Source of the DNA: DASXUL01 sp036504855
GTDB taxonomy: Bacteria; Armatimonadota; DTGP01; JAKQQT01
Reading direction: 5' to 3'
DNA: 64,000 nucleotides
Assembly (NCBI GenBank): GCA_036504855.1
Contig: DASXUL010000160.1
Coordinates: forward strand, 18,248-82,247
This document shows, piece after piece, positions 27,630 through 36,551 of the stretch. Numbering within the stretch: the stretch's first letter is position 1; each line of letters begins with the position of its first letter. Below the pieces are notes generated by a model that was given only the letters and a program-made list of their open reading frames with translations, was not told the DNA's origin and did not search any database. The translations under genes and the position numbers were made by a program.

Positions 27630-27651
27630 CAAGACGAAGGATTGACACAGT

Positions 27652-28407
27652 ATGCACAATCGCAACCCGCGCCGAGGCTTCACGCTGATCGAACTGCTGG
27701 TGGTCATCGCGATCATCGCGATTCTCGCCGCCATCCTGTTCCCGGTGTTCGCCAAGGCCCGTGAACGGGCCAAGGGCACCGCCTGTATCTCCAATCTGAA
27801 ACAGATGGGCGTCGCCGCCCGCATGTATGAATCCGACTACGAAGACCATTTCGTCCCCTATGTCTGCGCTCCGGTGAAGGGTCAGGAAGGCAACCGGTTC
27901 ACCAAGCTGCTGGAGCCCTATACCAAGAATCTGGAGATCTTCACCTGTCCGTCCGATTTCCTCGACCGCGCCAAGCTGCAGAGCGCCGCGCATCAGTGGC
28001 CGACCACCTACGGGGTTAACTGGTACATCACGGGATTCGCCGGCTGGTACAACGGCAAGGAGTACCCCGGCGTGTCGACCAGCACGTGCAAGGACGCCGC
28101 CGGAACGGTATGGGCCTGCGATAGCGCCGTTATCGACTCCACCACCAACAACCTGGCCCCTTCCGCTTGGAAGGAAGCGCGTACCCTCGCCCCGAAAGCC
28201 GACATCTACTACTTCTACCTGCCGTGGGACGCCACGGGCTGGGCGGGTAGTGGACTGGCCAATATCCGGCCGTTTGCGCGCCATATGGGCCGCTGCAACG
28301 CGCTGTTCTTCGACAGCCACGCATCCAGCATCCCGGCGGACAAAATCCCCAGCAAGCCTTCAGACCAGGGCCAGGCCGGCAACATGTTCGACAACTTCGC
28401 AGGCTAA
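27652..28407 (+). CDS. Prepilin-type N-terminal domain protein (DUF1559-like), copy 1
   Basis: The protein has 251 residues. The type IV prepilin signature RGFTLIELLVVIAIIAI begins at residue 7, with cleavage expected after Gly8 and methylation of Phe9. It continues with the FPVFAKARERA helix and a globular domain carrying LKQMGVAARMYESDYEDH and the late 'FARHMGRCNALFFDSH' segment (the H-x-DG region of this family). Such pseudopilins are exported and probably assembled or displayed by a type II or type IV pilus-like machine. It is the most divergent of three tandem copies. The start is set by the short leader and a GAAGGA upstream. Confidence 0.85.
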   Translation: MHNRNPRRGFTLIELLVVIAIIAILAAILFPVFAKARERAKGTACISNLKQMGVAARMYESDYEDHFVPYVCAPVKGQEGNRFTKLLEPYTKNLEIFTCPSDFLDRAKLQSAAHQWPTTYGVNWYITGFAGWYNGKEYPGVSTSTCKDAAGTVWACDSAVIDSTTNNLAPSAWKEARTLAPKADIYYFYLPWDATGWAGSGLANIRPFARHMGRCNALFFDSHASSIPADKIPSKPSDQGQAGNMFDNFAG

Positions 28408-28493
28408 CTGGCACACATACCGGTGCGGGCCGGGGCGGCGGGATGCAGCCGCCTGGCCCGTTCACCGGAACCACTTCGCCAGAGGAGTCACCA

Positions 28494-29273
28494 GTGAGAC
28501 CAGACCAAAACTCACCCCGGCGCGCCTTTACGCTGATTGAGCTTCTGGTGGTCATCGCCATCATCGCCATCCTGGCCGCCATCCTCTTCCCCGTCTTCGC
28601 CAAGGCCCGGGAACGCGCGAAGGCGACGGCCTGCCTCAGCAACCTCAAACAGATGGGCGTGGCCGCCAAAATGTACGAGGGCGACTACGACGACCACCTC
28701 GTGCCCTACGTCGTCTTCAACCAGGCCCGCTTCACGAAGCTTCTGGAGCCCTACACCAAGAGCCTGGAGATCTTCACCTGCCCGAGTGACCACCTGGACC
28801 GCGCCAAGCTGGCCTCCGACACGTCTCGCCAGTACCCCACCACCTACGGCGTGAACTGGAGCATCTGCCAGGGAGTAGGGGTCTACAGCGACGGCAAGAC
28901 CTACAACGGATCGCCCACCGCCACCATGAGCACCGTGAAAGACCCGGCGGGAACCGTGTGGGCCTGCGATTGCGCGGTGATGGACCCGATGTACGCCACC
29001 CGCCCCAACCCGGCGGAGTGGCGGGAGAACCTGCAAGCCGCCCGCAACCCGGCGCTCTCCGATATCTACTACTTCTACCTGCCCTGGTACTACGCCTCCG
29101 CCTGGAACGGCTCCGGCGGCATCGCCTTCGTGCGCCCCTTCGCCCGCCACATGGGCCGCTTCAACGCCATGTTCTTCGATGCCCACGCCGCCTCCATGCC
29201 CGCCTCGAAGATTCCCACCAAGGAAACCGACCAGGGCCAGCCCGGCTGCATCTTCGACAACGTAGCGGGCTAA
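28494..29273 (+). CDS. Prepilin-type N-terminal domain protein (DUF1559-like), copy 2
   Basis: The protein has 259 residues from GTG 28494, preferred over ATG 28443 because AGAGGAG lies at 28481-28487 and the resulting leader (12 residues before FTLIELL) matches the neighbours. The prepilin helix is followed by the same globular fold as copy 1: CLSNLKQMGVAAKMYEGDY, EIFTCPSDHLDRAKLAS, then FARHMGRFNAMFFDAH. It is very close to copy 3 over most of its length, including long shared stretches of DNA, which points to a recent duplication. Role as for copy 1. Confidence 0.85.
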   Translation: MRPDQNSPRRAFTLIELLVVIAIIAILAAILFPVFAKARERAKATACLSNLKQMGVAAKMYEGDYDDHLVPYVVFNQARFTKLLEPYTKSLEIFTCPSDHLDRAKLASDTSRQYPTTYGVNWSICQGVGVYSDGKTYNGSPTATMSTVKDPAGTVWACDCAVMDPMYATRPNPAEWRENLQAARNPALSDIYYFYLPWYYASAWNGSGGIAFVRPFARHMGRFNAMFFDAHAASMPASKIPTKETDQGQPGCIFDNVAG

Positions 29274-29287
29274 CCTACCGTCTACCA

Positions 29288-29326
29288 GAACAGGGCTTGG
29301 CGGCGAATCGCCGCCAAGCCCTGTTC
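29288..29326 (+). terminator. Strong 18-bp hairpin between prepilin copies 2 and 3
   Basis: Arms 29288-29305 and 29309-29326 are exact complements with a three-base loop (AAT). The T run is absent, so it may be an mRNA-stabilising or partial terminator structure rather than a classic terminator. Confidence 0.6.
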
Positions 29327-29354
29327 CGGCTTCCATAAGCTGCAGGAGTTTTCT

Positions 29355-30143
29355 GTGTTTGTACGTCCCGCTTCACGCCACAAGGCCTTCACGCTAATCG
29401 AGCTGCTCGTTGTCATCGCCATCATCGCCATTCTGGCCGCCATCCTCTTCCCCGTCTTCGCCAAAGCCAGAGAGCGCGCTCAGGCAACGGCCTGCCTTAG
29501 CAACCTCAAGCAGATGGGAATCGCCGCCAAAATGTACGAGGGTGACTACGACGACCACCTCGTGCCCTATTTCGTCTACCACGGCAAAGACCCCATCACG
29601 CGCTTCACGAAGCTGCTGGAGCCGTACACCAAGAGCCTGGAGATCTTCACCTGCCCTAGTGACCACCTGGACCGCGCCAAGCTGGCCTCCGACGCGTCCC
29701 GCCAGTACCCCACCACCTACGGCGTGAACTGGAGCATTTGTCGAAGCGTAGGGCTGTACTCGGATGGCTCGACCCTCACAGGCGCTCCAACAGCCACCAC
29801 GAACACCGTGAAGGACGCGTCTGGAACGGTGTGGGCCTGTGACTGCGCGGTGATGGACCCGCTGTACGCCTCCCGCCCCAACCCAGCGGAGTGGCATGAG
29901 AACCTGGCCGCTGCCCGCAACGCGGCCCAGTCCGACATCTACTTCTTCTACCTGCCCTGGTACACCACGGAAGGCTGGAACGGCGGCACGTCCACCTGGA
30001 GCCGACCCTTCGCCCGCCACATGGGCCGCTTCAACGCTATGTTCTTCGATGCCCACGCCGCCTCCATGCCCGCCTCGAAGATCCCCACCAAGGCGACCGA
30101 CAACGGCCAGCCCGGCGACATCTTCGACAACGTAGCGGGCTAG
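29355..30143 (+). CDS. Prepilin-type N-terminal domain protein (DUF1559-like), copy 3
   Basis: The protein has 262 residues from GTG 29355, with GCAGGAGT 12 bp upstream. The signature KAFTLIELLVVIAII has Ala instead of Gly before the Phe at the cleavage point (copy 2 also has Ala; copy 1 has Gly). The remainder parallels copy 2, with small insertions such as YHGKDPITRF. The shared CPSDHLDRAKLASD and FARHMGRFNAMFFDAH segments show a common fold. A 32-bp inverted repeat follows the gene and separates it from gltD on the other strand. Confidence 0.85.
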   Translation: MFVRPASRHKAFTLIELLVVIAIIAILAAILFPVFAKARERAQATACLSNLKQMGIAAKMYEGDYDDHLVPYFVYHGKDPITRFTKLLEPYTKSLEIFTCPSDHLDRAKLASDASRQYPTTYGVNWSICRSVGLYSDGSTLTGAPTATTNTVKDASGTVWACDCAVMDPLYASRPNPAEWHENLAAARNAAQSDIYFFYLPWYTTEGWNGGTSTWSRPFARHMGRFNAMFFDAHAASMPASKIPTKATDNGQPGDIFDNVAG

Positions 30144-30150
30144 AATTCTG

Positions 30151-30247
30151 GAAACAGAACTCAGAAATCAGCCCCGGAGGCCGTCTGCCATGAGTCAGGC
30201 GTACACATGGAAGAGGGCCTCCGGGGCTGATTTCTGAGTTCTGTTTC
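30151..30247. repeat. 32-bp perfect inverted repeat, likely bidirectional terminator
   Basis: Arms 30151-30182 and 30216-30247 are exact complements with a 33-base loop. The element starts 8 bp after the stop of prepilin copy 3 and ends 13 bp before the stop of gltD, so it lies between converging genes, where it can end both transcripts. The outer parts (AACTCAGAAATCAG) look like the borders of a scattered palindromic element. Confidence 0.75.
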
Positions 30248-30259
30248 CTGAGTTCTAGC

Positions 30260-31735
30260 TCACGGTAGCCGCGAGGTCCCCTGGAGGAAGCGATCGCATT
30301 CCCTCGCGGCGCCGCGGCCCTCATTGATGGCCCACACCACGAGGCTCTGGCCGCGCCGCATGTCGCCGGCGGCGAACACGCCGGGGATGCTGGTGGAGAA
30401 CTCGCCGTGCTCCGCCTTCGCGTTGGACCGGCCGTCGCGCTCAACGTTCAGCGCGCCCAGGATCGTGTCTTCGGGGCCCAGAAAGCCCATGGCCAGCAGC
30501 ACGAGCTGGACAGGGCGCACCTCATCGGAACCGGCGACCTCCGTCGGAACGAAGCGGCCAGACGGGTCTTTCGCCCACTCCACGCGCGTGGTGTGGATCT
30601 CTTTCACGCCGCCCTTCTTGTCCCCCACAAGCTTCGTTGTCTGAATGGCGAACTCTCGCGGATCGCTGCCGAAGACCTCGGCGGCCTCCTCCTGGCCGTA
30701 GTCAGTGGCCAGAACGCGCGGCCACTCCGGCCATGGGTTGTTCGGCTGGCGCTCGTCGGCGGGACGCGGCAGGATCTCCAGTTGCGTTACGCTCTTGCAG
30801 CCATGGCGGATGGACGTGCCCACGCAGTCGGTGCCGGTGTCGCCCCCGCCGATGACCACAACGTCCTTCCCCTTGGCGCTGATGGCGGCGGCGCTGCTAT
30901 CCAGCAGGGCCTTCGTATTGGCGGTGAGGAACTCCATGGCGAAGTGGACGCCCTTCAGGTTGCGGCCTTCCACGTTCAGGTCGCGCGGTTTTGTGGCGCC
31001 GCCGCAGAGGACCACGGCATCGAACTCGTCCATCAGTCGGGGGGCGGGCAGGTCTTTGCCCACTTCGCAGTTGGTCACGAAGCGAACGCCCTCGGCCTCC
31101 AGGAGATCGACCCGCCGCTGGACCACGCCCTTGTCCAGCTTCATGTTGGGGATGCCGTACATCAGCAGGCCGCCGATGCGGTCGGCGCGCTCAAAGACGG
31201 TCACGTCGTGCCCGGCGCGGTTGAGCTGCGCGGCGCATGCCAGGCCGGAGGGGCCGGAGCCCACCACCGCTACCTGAAAGCCGGTGCGCCGGCTAGGCGG
31301 GGAGGGGACCACCCAGCCTTCATCGAAACCTTTGTCGATGATGCTGGCCTCGATGTTCTTGATGGTCACCGGCGGGTCTGTGATGCCCAGCACGCAGGCC
31401 TTTTCGCAAGGCGCGGGGCACACGCGGCCGGTGAACTCCGGGAAGTTGTTGGTGCGGTGCAGGCGCTCCAGCGCCTGGCGCCACAACCCACGGTAGACCA
31501 GGTCATTCCATTCGGGGATCAGGTTGTTCACAGGGCAGCCGGACGCCATGCCGGACAACATCATGCCCGTCTGGCAGAACGGCGTGCCGCAGTCCATGCA
31601 GCGGGCGCCCTGCGTCCGCAGCGCCTCATCAGGGTGACGTCCGCTGAACTCGTTCCAGTCGTGGATGCGTTCCGCCACCGGGCGGTACATCGGCAACTGG
31701 CGAGGGTACTCCATGAAACCGGTCGGCTTTCCCAT
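30260..31735 (-). CDS. gltD: Glutamate synthase (NADPH) small subunit
   Basis: The protein has 491 residues. The N-terminal Fe-S region has Cys clusters CMDCGTPFC, GCPVNNLIPEWNDL and RVCPAPCEKAC. The first dinucleotide-binding motif VVGSGPSGLACA binds FAD and the later VVIGGGDTGTDC binds NAD(P)H. The protein passes electrons to the large subunit, which makes glutamate from 2-oxoglutarate and glutamine. Its ATG lies one base after the gltB stop codon, so the two genes are translationally coupled. Length and motifs are standard for the family. Confidence 0.96.
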   Translation of the reverse strand: MGKPTGFMEYPRQLPMYRPVAERIHDWNEFSGRHPDEALRTQGARCMDCGTPFCQTGMMLSGMASGCPVNNLIPEWNDLVYRGLWRQALERLHRTNNFPEFTGRVCPAPCEKACVLGITDPPVTIKNIEASIIDKGFDEGWVVPSPPSRRTGFQVAVVGSGPSGLACAAQLNRAGHDVTVFERADRIGGLLMYGIPNMKLDKGVVQRRVDLLEAEGVRFVTNCEVGKDLPAPRLMDEFDAVVLCGGATKPRDLNVEGRNLKGVHFAMEFLTANTKALLDSSAAAISAKGKDVVVIGGGDTGTDCVGTSIRHGCKSVTQLEILPRPADERQPNNPWPEWPRVLATDYGQEEAAEVFGSDPREFAIQTTKLVGDKKGGVKEIHTTRVEWAKDPSGRFVPTEVAGSDEVRPVQLVLLAMGFLGPEDTILGALNVERDGRSNAKAEHGEFSTSIPGVFAAGDMRRGQSLVVWAINEGRGAARECDRFLQGTSRLP

Positions 31736-31736
31736 A

Positions 31737-34700
31737 TCAGTTGCCTCCTACCCGCGCGAGGTCGCGCTTGTTGTCATCGAATGCGGCCATGATGGCCTCG
31801 TCGCCGCTGAGGCCCGCCGCGTGGGCGCGGCCGATCGCGTCCAGCATCCGTTTGTAGTCCTTCGGCATCACCTTCACGAACTTCGGAACCATGTCATCCC
31901 ACTCCGCCATGATGCGCGCGGCCAGCGAGCTGCACGTTACTTCGTGGTGCTGCCGCACCAACAGCTTGATCTCGTTGATCTCGTCGTGATCCTCCAGCGA
32001 ACCGAGGCTCACCATGTCCGTGTTGCAGCGCGCGCCAAACTCGCCGCGCTCGTCCAGCACATAGGCCACGCCGCCCGACATGCCGGCGGCGAAATTGCGA
32101 CCGGTGCGCCCCAAAACGATTACGCGTCCGCCCGTCATGTATTCGCAGGCGTGATCGCCCACTCCTTCCACAACAGCCGTAGCGCCGCTGTTGCGCACCG
32201 CGAACCGCTCGCCCGCCTGGCCGCGGATGAACGCCTCGCCGGACGTGGCCCCGTAAAGCGCCACGTTGCCGATAATGACGTTCTCCTCCGCCACAAACGT
32301 CGTGCCGTCCGGCGGATAGGCGATGATGCGGCCGCCCGACAGGCCTTTGCCCACGTAGTCATTGGCGTCGCCCTCCAGGATCAGCGTGAGGCCGCTGGGG
32401 ATGAAGGCGCCGAACGACTGGCCGGCCGTGCCCTGGAAGTGCAGCCGGATCGTGCCGGGCGGCAGGCCGTTCGTCCCGAACCGCCGCGTCACTTCGCTTC
32501 CGAGGATCGTGCCCACGGCGCGGTTCGTGTTCCGGATCGGCAGGCGGGTTCGCACCGGCTCGCCGCTCTCCAGCGCGGGGGCGCAGAGCTCAACCAGGTC
32601 CGTCTTGTCGAGCGCTCGCTCGATGCCGTGCTCCTGGGCGATGCAGCAGAGATGTCCGATGTTCGGTCCAACCGCCGGCATGTGCAGGATGCTCGACAGG
32701 TCGAGCCCACGCGCCTTCCAGTGGTCGATGGCCGGCGTGGCGTTCAAACGCTCCGTGTGGCCGACCATATCGTTGATCGTGCGGAACCCCAGTTCGGCCA
32801 TGTACTCGCGCAGCTCCTGCGCAACGAAGCGCATGAAGTTCTCCACGTGCTCCGGATCGCCCGTGAACCGCTTGCGCAGTTCCGGGTTCTGGGTGGCCAC
32901 GCCCACGGGACAGGTGTCTTTGTGACAGACGCGCATCATCACGCAGCCCAGCACGATCAGCGGCGCCGTGGCGAATCCAAACTCCTCCGCGCCCAGCAAC
33001 GCGGCAACGGCGAGGTCGCGCCCGGTCATGAGCTTGCCGTCGGTCTCGATAACGATGCGGCTGCGCAGGTCGTTCATCAGGAGGGTCTGGTGCGTTTCCG
33101 CGAGGCCAAGCTCCCACGGCAGGCCCGCGTGACGGATGGAGGAGCGCGGCGAGGCGCCGGTTCCGCCGTCGTAGCCGGAGATCAGCACTACGTCCGCGTG
33201 CGCTTTCGCCACGCCGGCGGCGATGGTGCCCACGCCGACCACGCTCACCAGCTTCACGCTGATGCGCGCCTTCTCGTTGGCGTTCTTCAGGTCATGGATC
33301 AGCTCGGCGAGGTCTTCGATGCTGTAGATGTCGTGGTGGGGCGGGGGGCTGATCAGCCCCACGCCGGGCGTGGAGTGGCGCACCCGGGCGATCCAGGGGT
33401 AAACCTTATTGCCGGGCAACTGGCCGCCCTCGCCGGGCTTCGCGCCCTGCGCCATCTTGATCTGAATTTCCTTGGCGCTGACCAGGTATTCGCTGGTAAC
33501 GCCGAACCGCGCCGAGGCCACCTGCTTGATGGCGCTGCACTTGTTCACGCCGTCGCCGTTCGGGTACAACCGGCTTGGGTCCTCGCCGCCCTCTCCGGTG
33601 TTGGACTTGCCGCCCAGCCGGTTCATGGCGATCGCCAGCGACTCGTGCGCCTCCTGGCTGATGGAGCCATAGGACATCGCGCCGGTTTTGAACCGCTTCA
33701 CGATAGCCTCCACCGGCTCAACCTCATCGATCGGGATCGACTTCGCTGGCGGCCGGAACTCCATCAGGCCGCGGATCGTGGCCTGGCGCGTAGACTGCTC
33801 GTTGACGGCCGCCGTATATTCCTTGAACAGCTTGTAATCGCCCGCCCGGCACGCCTTCTGCAGCTTGTGGATCGTCTGCGGGTTGAAAAGGTGGACCTCA
33901 CCATCCGCCCGCCATTGGTATTCCCCGCCGGAATCCAGCGTGCGGATCTCCTGCTTGCGATCGCCCATGGCCCGCTCGTGGCGGATCTGCACCTCGCGGG
34001 CGATCTCCTTAAGGCCGATCCCCTCGATGCGCGAAGGCGTGCCGCGGAAGTACTCATTGACCACGCTGTGGTGCAGGCCGACGGCCTCGAAGATCTGCGC
34101 TCCGCGGTAGCTATGGATCGTGGAGATTCCCATTTTGGACATCGTCTTCACCACGCCCTTGGTGAGGGCCTTGGCGTACCGATGCTCCGCTTCCTCCGGC
34201 GAGAGGCCGGTCAGCGAGCCGTCCCCGATCATGGCATGGATGGCGTCATAGGCGAGATACGGGTTGATGGCGCCGGCGCCGTATCCGATGAGGAGCGCCA
34301 TGTGGTGCACTTCGCGCGGTTCGCCGCTCTCCAGCACCAGGCCCACCTTCGTGCGCATCTCCTCTTCCACAAGGTGATGGTGCAGGCCCGCAACCGCAAG
34401 GAGCGCCGGGATGGGCGCGTTGTCGCGGTCCATCTGGCGGTCCGAAAGGATGATGACGTTGCAGCCCTCGGCGATGGCCCGGCGGACGTCGCGCCGCAGC
34501 TCCCACATCGCCTTCTCAAGCCCATGCCCACCCTGGGCCACCTTGTACAGGATCGGGATGGTGATCGCCTTCAGGCCAGGGGAACCGTTGTGGCGGATCT
34601 GCTCCAGCTCGAAGTTGCTGAGGATCGGCGTCTTCAGCTTGATCTGGTGGCACGATTCCGGCACGGGGTGCAGGAGGTTCTTCTCCGGGCCGATGACCGT

Positions 34701-36329
34701 TCCCGTAGAGGTGACGATCTCCTCGCGGATAGCGTCGATGGGCGGGTTGGTTACCTGGGCGAAGATCTGCTTGAAGTAGTTGTAGAGGAGCTGCGATCGG
34801 TCGCTGAGCACGGCCAACGGCGTGTCGATGCCCATGCTGCCCAGCGGCTCCTGGCCCTCCTGGGCCATGGGGCCGAGGATGAGCGACATGTCTTCGTTCG
34901 TGTAGCCGAAGGCGCGCAGCCGCTTCAGGAGGTTCTCGTCCTGGTGCACGATGATGTGCGGCGGCGAGGGCAGGTTCTCCAGGGGCACGAGGTTGTCCGT
35001 GAGCCACTGGCGGTACGGATGCTCATCGGCCAGCTTGCGCTTCAGTTCCTTGTCCGGGACGATGCGGCCTTCCTCGGTGTCGATCAGCAACATCCGGCCC
35101 GGCTGGATGCGGCCCTTCCGGGCGATCTTCTCGGGCGGGATGTCCACAACGCCCACTTCGGAGGCGAGGATGACCCGGTCGTCCGTGGTGACGTAGTAAC
35201 GCGAGGGGCGCAGTCCATTGCGGTCCAGCACGGCGGCAATGCGGATGCCGTCGGTGAAGGCCATCGCGGCCGGCCCATCCCATGGCTCCATCAGCGACGC
35301 CTGGAATTCGTAGAACGCCTTGAGGTCGTCACTCATTGTGTCGTGGTTAGCCCAGGGCTCCGGGATCATCGACATGATCGCCTTGGGGAGCGACCATCCC
35401 GACAGGATCAGGAGTTCCAGCCAGTTGTCGAACATGGCCGAGTCGGAGCCGTTGGGATCGATGATGGGAAGGACCTTGCGCAGGTCATTGCCGAAAAGGT
35501 AGCTGCGCAGGTTGCCCTCGCGGGCGGTCATCCAGTTCACGTTTCCGCGCAGGGTGTTGATCTCGCCGTTATGGAGGGTGTAGCGGTAGGGGTGAGCGCG
35601 TTCCCAGCTTGGGAAGGTGTTGGTGGAGAACCGGCTGTGCACGAGCGCCATGCAGGTTTCCATCGCCGGGTCCGCGAGATCCTGGAAATACTCGTCCACC
35701 TGCATGGGCGTGAGCATGCCCTTGTAGACGATCGTGCGGGCGGAAAGCGAGCAAACGTAGAAGACTTCGGCCCCCGCGGCGTATTCGGCGTGGCGCAAGG
35801 CGTTCTCCGCGCGCTTGCGGATCACATACAGCTTGCGCTCGAAACCGTCCGAATCGCGCACGTTTTCGCCGCGGGCGATGAACACCTGGCGGATCGCCGG
35901 CTCGCCGGACTTCGCCGTGTCACCCAACGTGGCGCTGTCCGTGGGGACGTCGCGCCAGCCGATGAGCCGCTGGCCTTCCTCGCGGACGATGCGGTTGAAC
36001 ACCGTCTCGCATTCACGCCGCTTCAGCGCGTCCTGCGGCAGGAACACCATGCCCACGCCGTAATGCCCGGCAGGAGGGAGGTCGAACCCGGAGGCCTTCT
36101 CGAAGAAGGCGTGCGGCATCTGGATCTGCACGCCGGCGCCGTCGCCGGTGTTCGCCTCCGAGCCGCGCGCGCCGCGGTGATCCAGGTTCACCAGGACCGT
36201 CAGCGCCTGCCTCAGAATGTCGTGTGATTTTCTGCCCTTGATATCGGCCACGAGGCCGATGCCGCAGGAATCGTGCTCATACCGCGGATCATACAAGCCC
36301 TGTTTCGAGGGCGTCCCGTTTCGTGCCAT
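31737..36329 (-). CDS. gltB: Glutamate synthase large subunit
   Basis: About 1530 residues. The N-terminal glutamine amidotransferase domain begins at the Cys of HDSCGIGLVADIKG, the nucleophile exposed after removal of a short propeptide (21 residues with this start). The central and FMN-binding synthase domains follow, with GSISQEAHESLAIAMNRLGG and the 3Fe-4S cluster segment MRVCHKDTCPVGVATQ. The C-terminal GXGXG-type beta-helix includes GGVAYVLDERGEF. It uses glutamine and 2-oxoglutarate with electrons from GltD. The start is uncertain: ATG 36329 and ATG 36347 are both possible, and the longer frame from TTG 36482 overlaps a hairpin leader. A promoter lies at 36501-36530. Confidence 0.95.
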   Translation of the reverse strand: MARNGTPSKQGLYDPRYEHDSCGIGLVADIKGRKSHDILRQALTVLVNLDHRGARGSEANTGDGAGVQIQMPHAFFEKASGFDLPPAGHYGVGMVFLPQDALKRRECETVFNRIVREEGQRLIGWRDVPTDSATLGDTAKSGEPAIRQVFIARGENVRDSDGFERKLYVIRKRAENALRHAEYAAGAEVFYVCSLSARTIVYKGMLTPMQVDEYFQDLADPAMETCMALVHSRFSTNTFPSWERAHPYRYTLHNGEINTLRGNVNWMTAREGNLRSYLFGNDLRKVLPIIDPNGSDSAMFDNWLELLILSGWSLPKAIMSMIPEPWANHDTMSDDLKAFYEFQASLMEPWDGPAAMAFTDGIRIAAVLDRNGLRPSRYYVTTDDRVILASEVGVVDIPPEKIARKGRIQPGRMLLIDTEEGRIVPDKELKRKLADEHPYRQWLTDNLVPLENLPSPPHIIVHQDENLLKRLRAFGYTNEDMSLILGPMAQEGQEPLGSMGIDTPLAVLSDRSQLLYNYFKQIFAQVTNPPIDAIREEIVTSTGTVIGPEKNLLHPVPESCHQIKLKTPILSNFELEQIRHNGSPGLKAITIPILYKVAQGGHGLEKAMWELRRDVRRAIAEGCNVIILSDRQMDRDNAPIPALLAVAGLHHHLVEEEMRTKVGLVLESGEPREVHHMALLIGYGAGAINPYLAYDAIHAMIGDGSLTGLSPEEAEHRYAKALTKGVVKTMSKMGISTIHSYRGAQIFEAVGLHHSVVNEYFRGTPSRIEGIGLKEIAREVQIRHERAMGDRKQEIRTLDSGGEYQWRADGEVHLFNPQTIHKLQKACRAGDYKLFKEYTAAVNEQSTRQATIRGLMEFRPPAKSIPIDEVEPVEAIVKRFKTGAMSYGSISQEAHESLAIAMNRLGGKSNTGEGGEDPSRLYPNGDGVNKCSAIKQVASARFGVTSEYLVSAKEIQIKMAQGAKPGEGGQLPGNKVYPWIARVRHSTPGVGLISPPPHHDIYSIEDLAELIHDLKNANEKARISVKLVSVVGVGTIAAGVAKAHADVVLISGYDGGTGASPRSSIRHAGLPWELGLAETHQTLLMNDLRSRIVIETDGKLMTGRDLAVAALLGAEEFGFATAPLIVLGCVMMRVCHKDTCPVGVATQNPELRKRFTGDPEHVENFMRFVAQELREYMAELGFRTINDMVGHTERLNATPAIDHWKARGLDLSSILHMPAVGPNIGHLCCIAQEHGIERALDKTDLVELCAPALESGEPVRTRLPIRNTNRAVGTILGSEVTRRFGTNGLPPGTIRLHFQGTAGQSFGAFIPSGLTLILEGDANDYVGKGLSGGRIIAYPPDGTTFVAEENVIIGNVALYGATSGEAFIRGQAGERFAVRNSGATAVVEGVGDHACEYMTGGRVIVLGRTGRNFAAGMSGGVAYVLDERGEFGARCNTDMVSLGSLEDHDEINEIKLLVRQHHEVTCSSLAARIMAEWDDMVPKFVKVMPKDYKRMLDAIGRAHAAGLSGDEAIMAAFDDNKRDLARVGGN

Positions 36330-36425
36330 AATGGGTGCTCGTTTCATTTCCGCCGGGCGGCGTGCGCAGCGTGGAACCCCTCCTCCGGCGTCAGGTTGTT
36401 TCAGCTCATGGAGCCTTAAGAGACA

Positions 36426-36465
36426 AGACTTGAGGGCCTGGCGGGCGGCCAGTTCCCTCAAGTCT
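36426..36465 (-). promoter_or_regulatory. Stem-loop in the gltB leader, possible attenuator or RNA switch
   Basis: The 11-bp arms AGACTTGAGGG (36426-36436) and CCCTCAAGTCT (36455-36465) are exact complements. A second 5-bp pairing (CTGGC with GCCAG, 36438-36442 and 36448-36452) lies inside. The hairpin falls within the roughly 165-base leader between the predicted gltB transcription start and start codon. No known riboswitch consensus was recognised. Confidence 0.5.
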
Positions 36466-36500
36466 CGGGTCCCGCGGTTCAAGAGCAGTTAATAGATTCT

Positions 36501-36530
36501 ATCATATCTGGCGAGACGGGCGTGTATCAA
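36501..36530 (-). promoter_or_regulatory. Sigma70-type promoter of gltBD
   Basis: On the minus strand the sequence reads TTGATA (36530-36525), 18 bp, TATGAT (36506-36501). It points to gltB. The divergent side holds only the end of the epimerase gene. Confidence 0.65.
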
Positions 36531-36551
36531 GCCGTGCACGTTTGGTCAGAG

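Noticed and set aside
31665..36227. A plus-strand open frame of 1520 codons opposite gltB
   Set aside because: It is a shadow of gltB in GC-rich DNA: composition is dominated by Arg, His, Val and Ala, no domain is recognisable, and gltB is unmistakable on the other strand.
36330..36480. Known riboswitch (SAM, cobalamin, glutamine) in the gltB leader
   Set aside because: Short stretches look like parts of a SAM-type core (GGGAACTGGCC), but the conserved junction elements could not be found. It is listed only as an unassigned structured leader.
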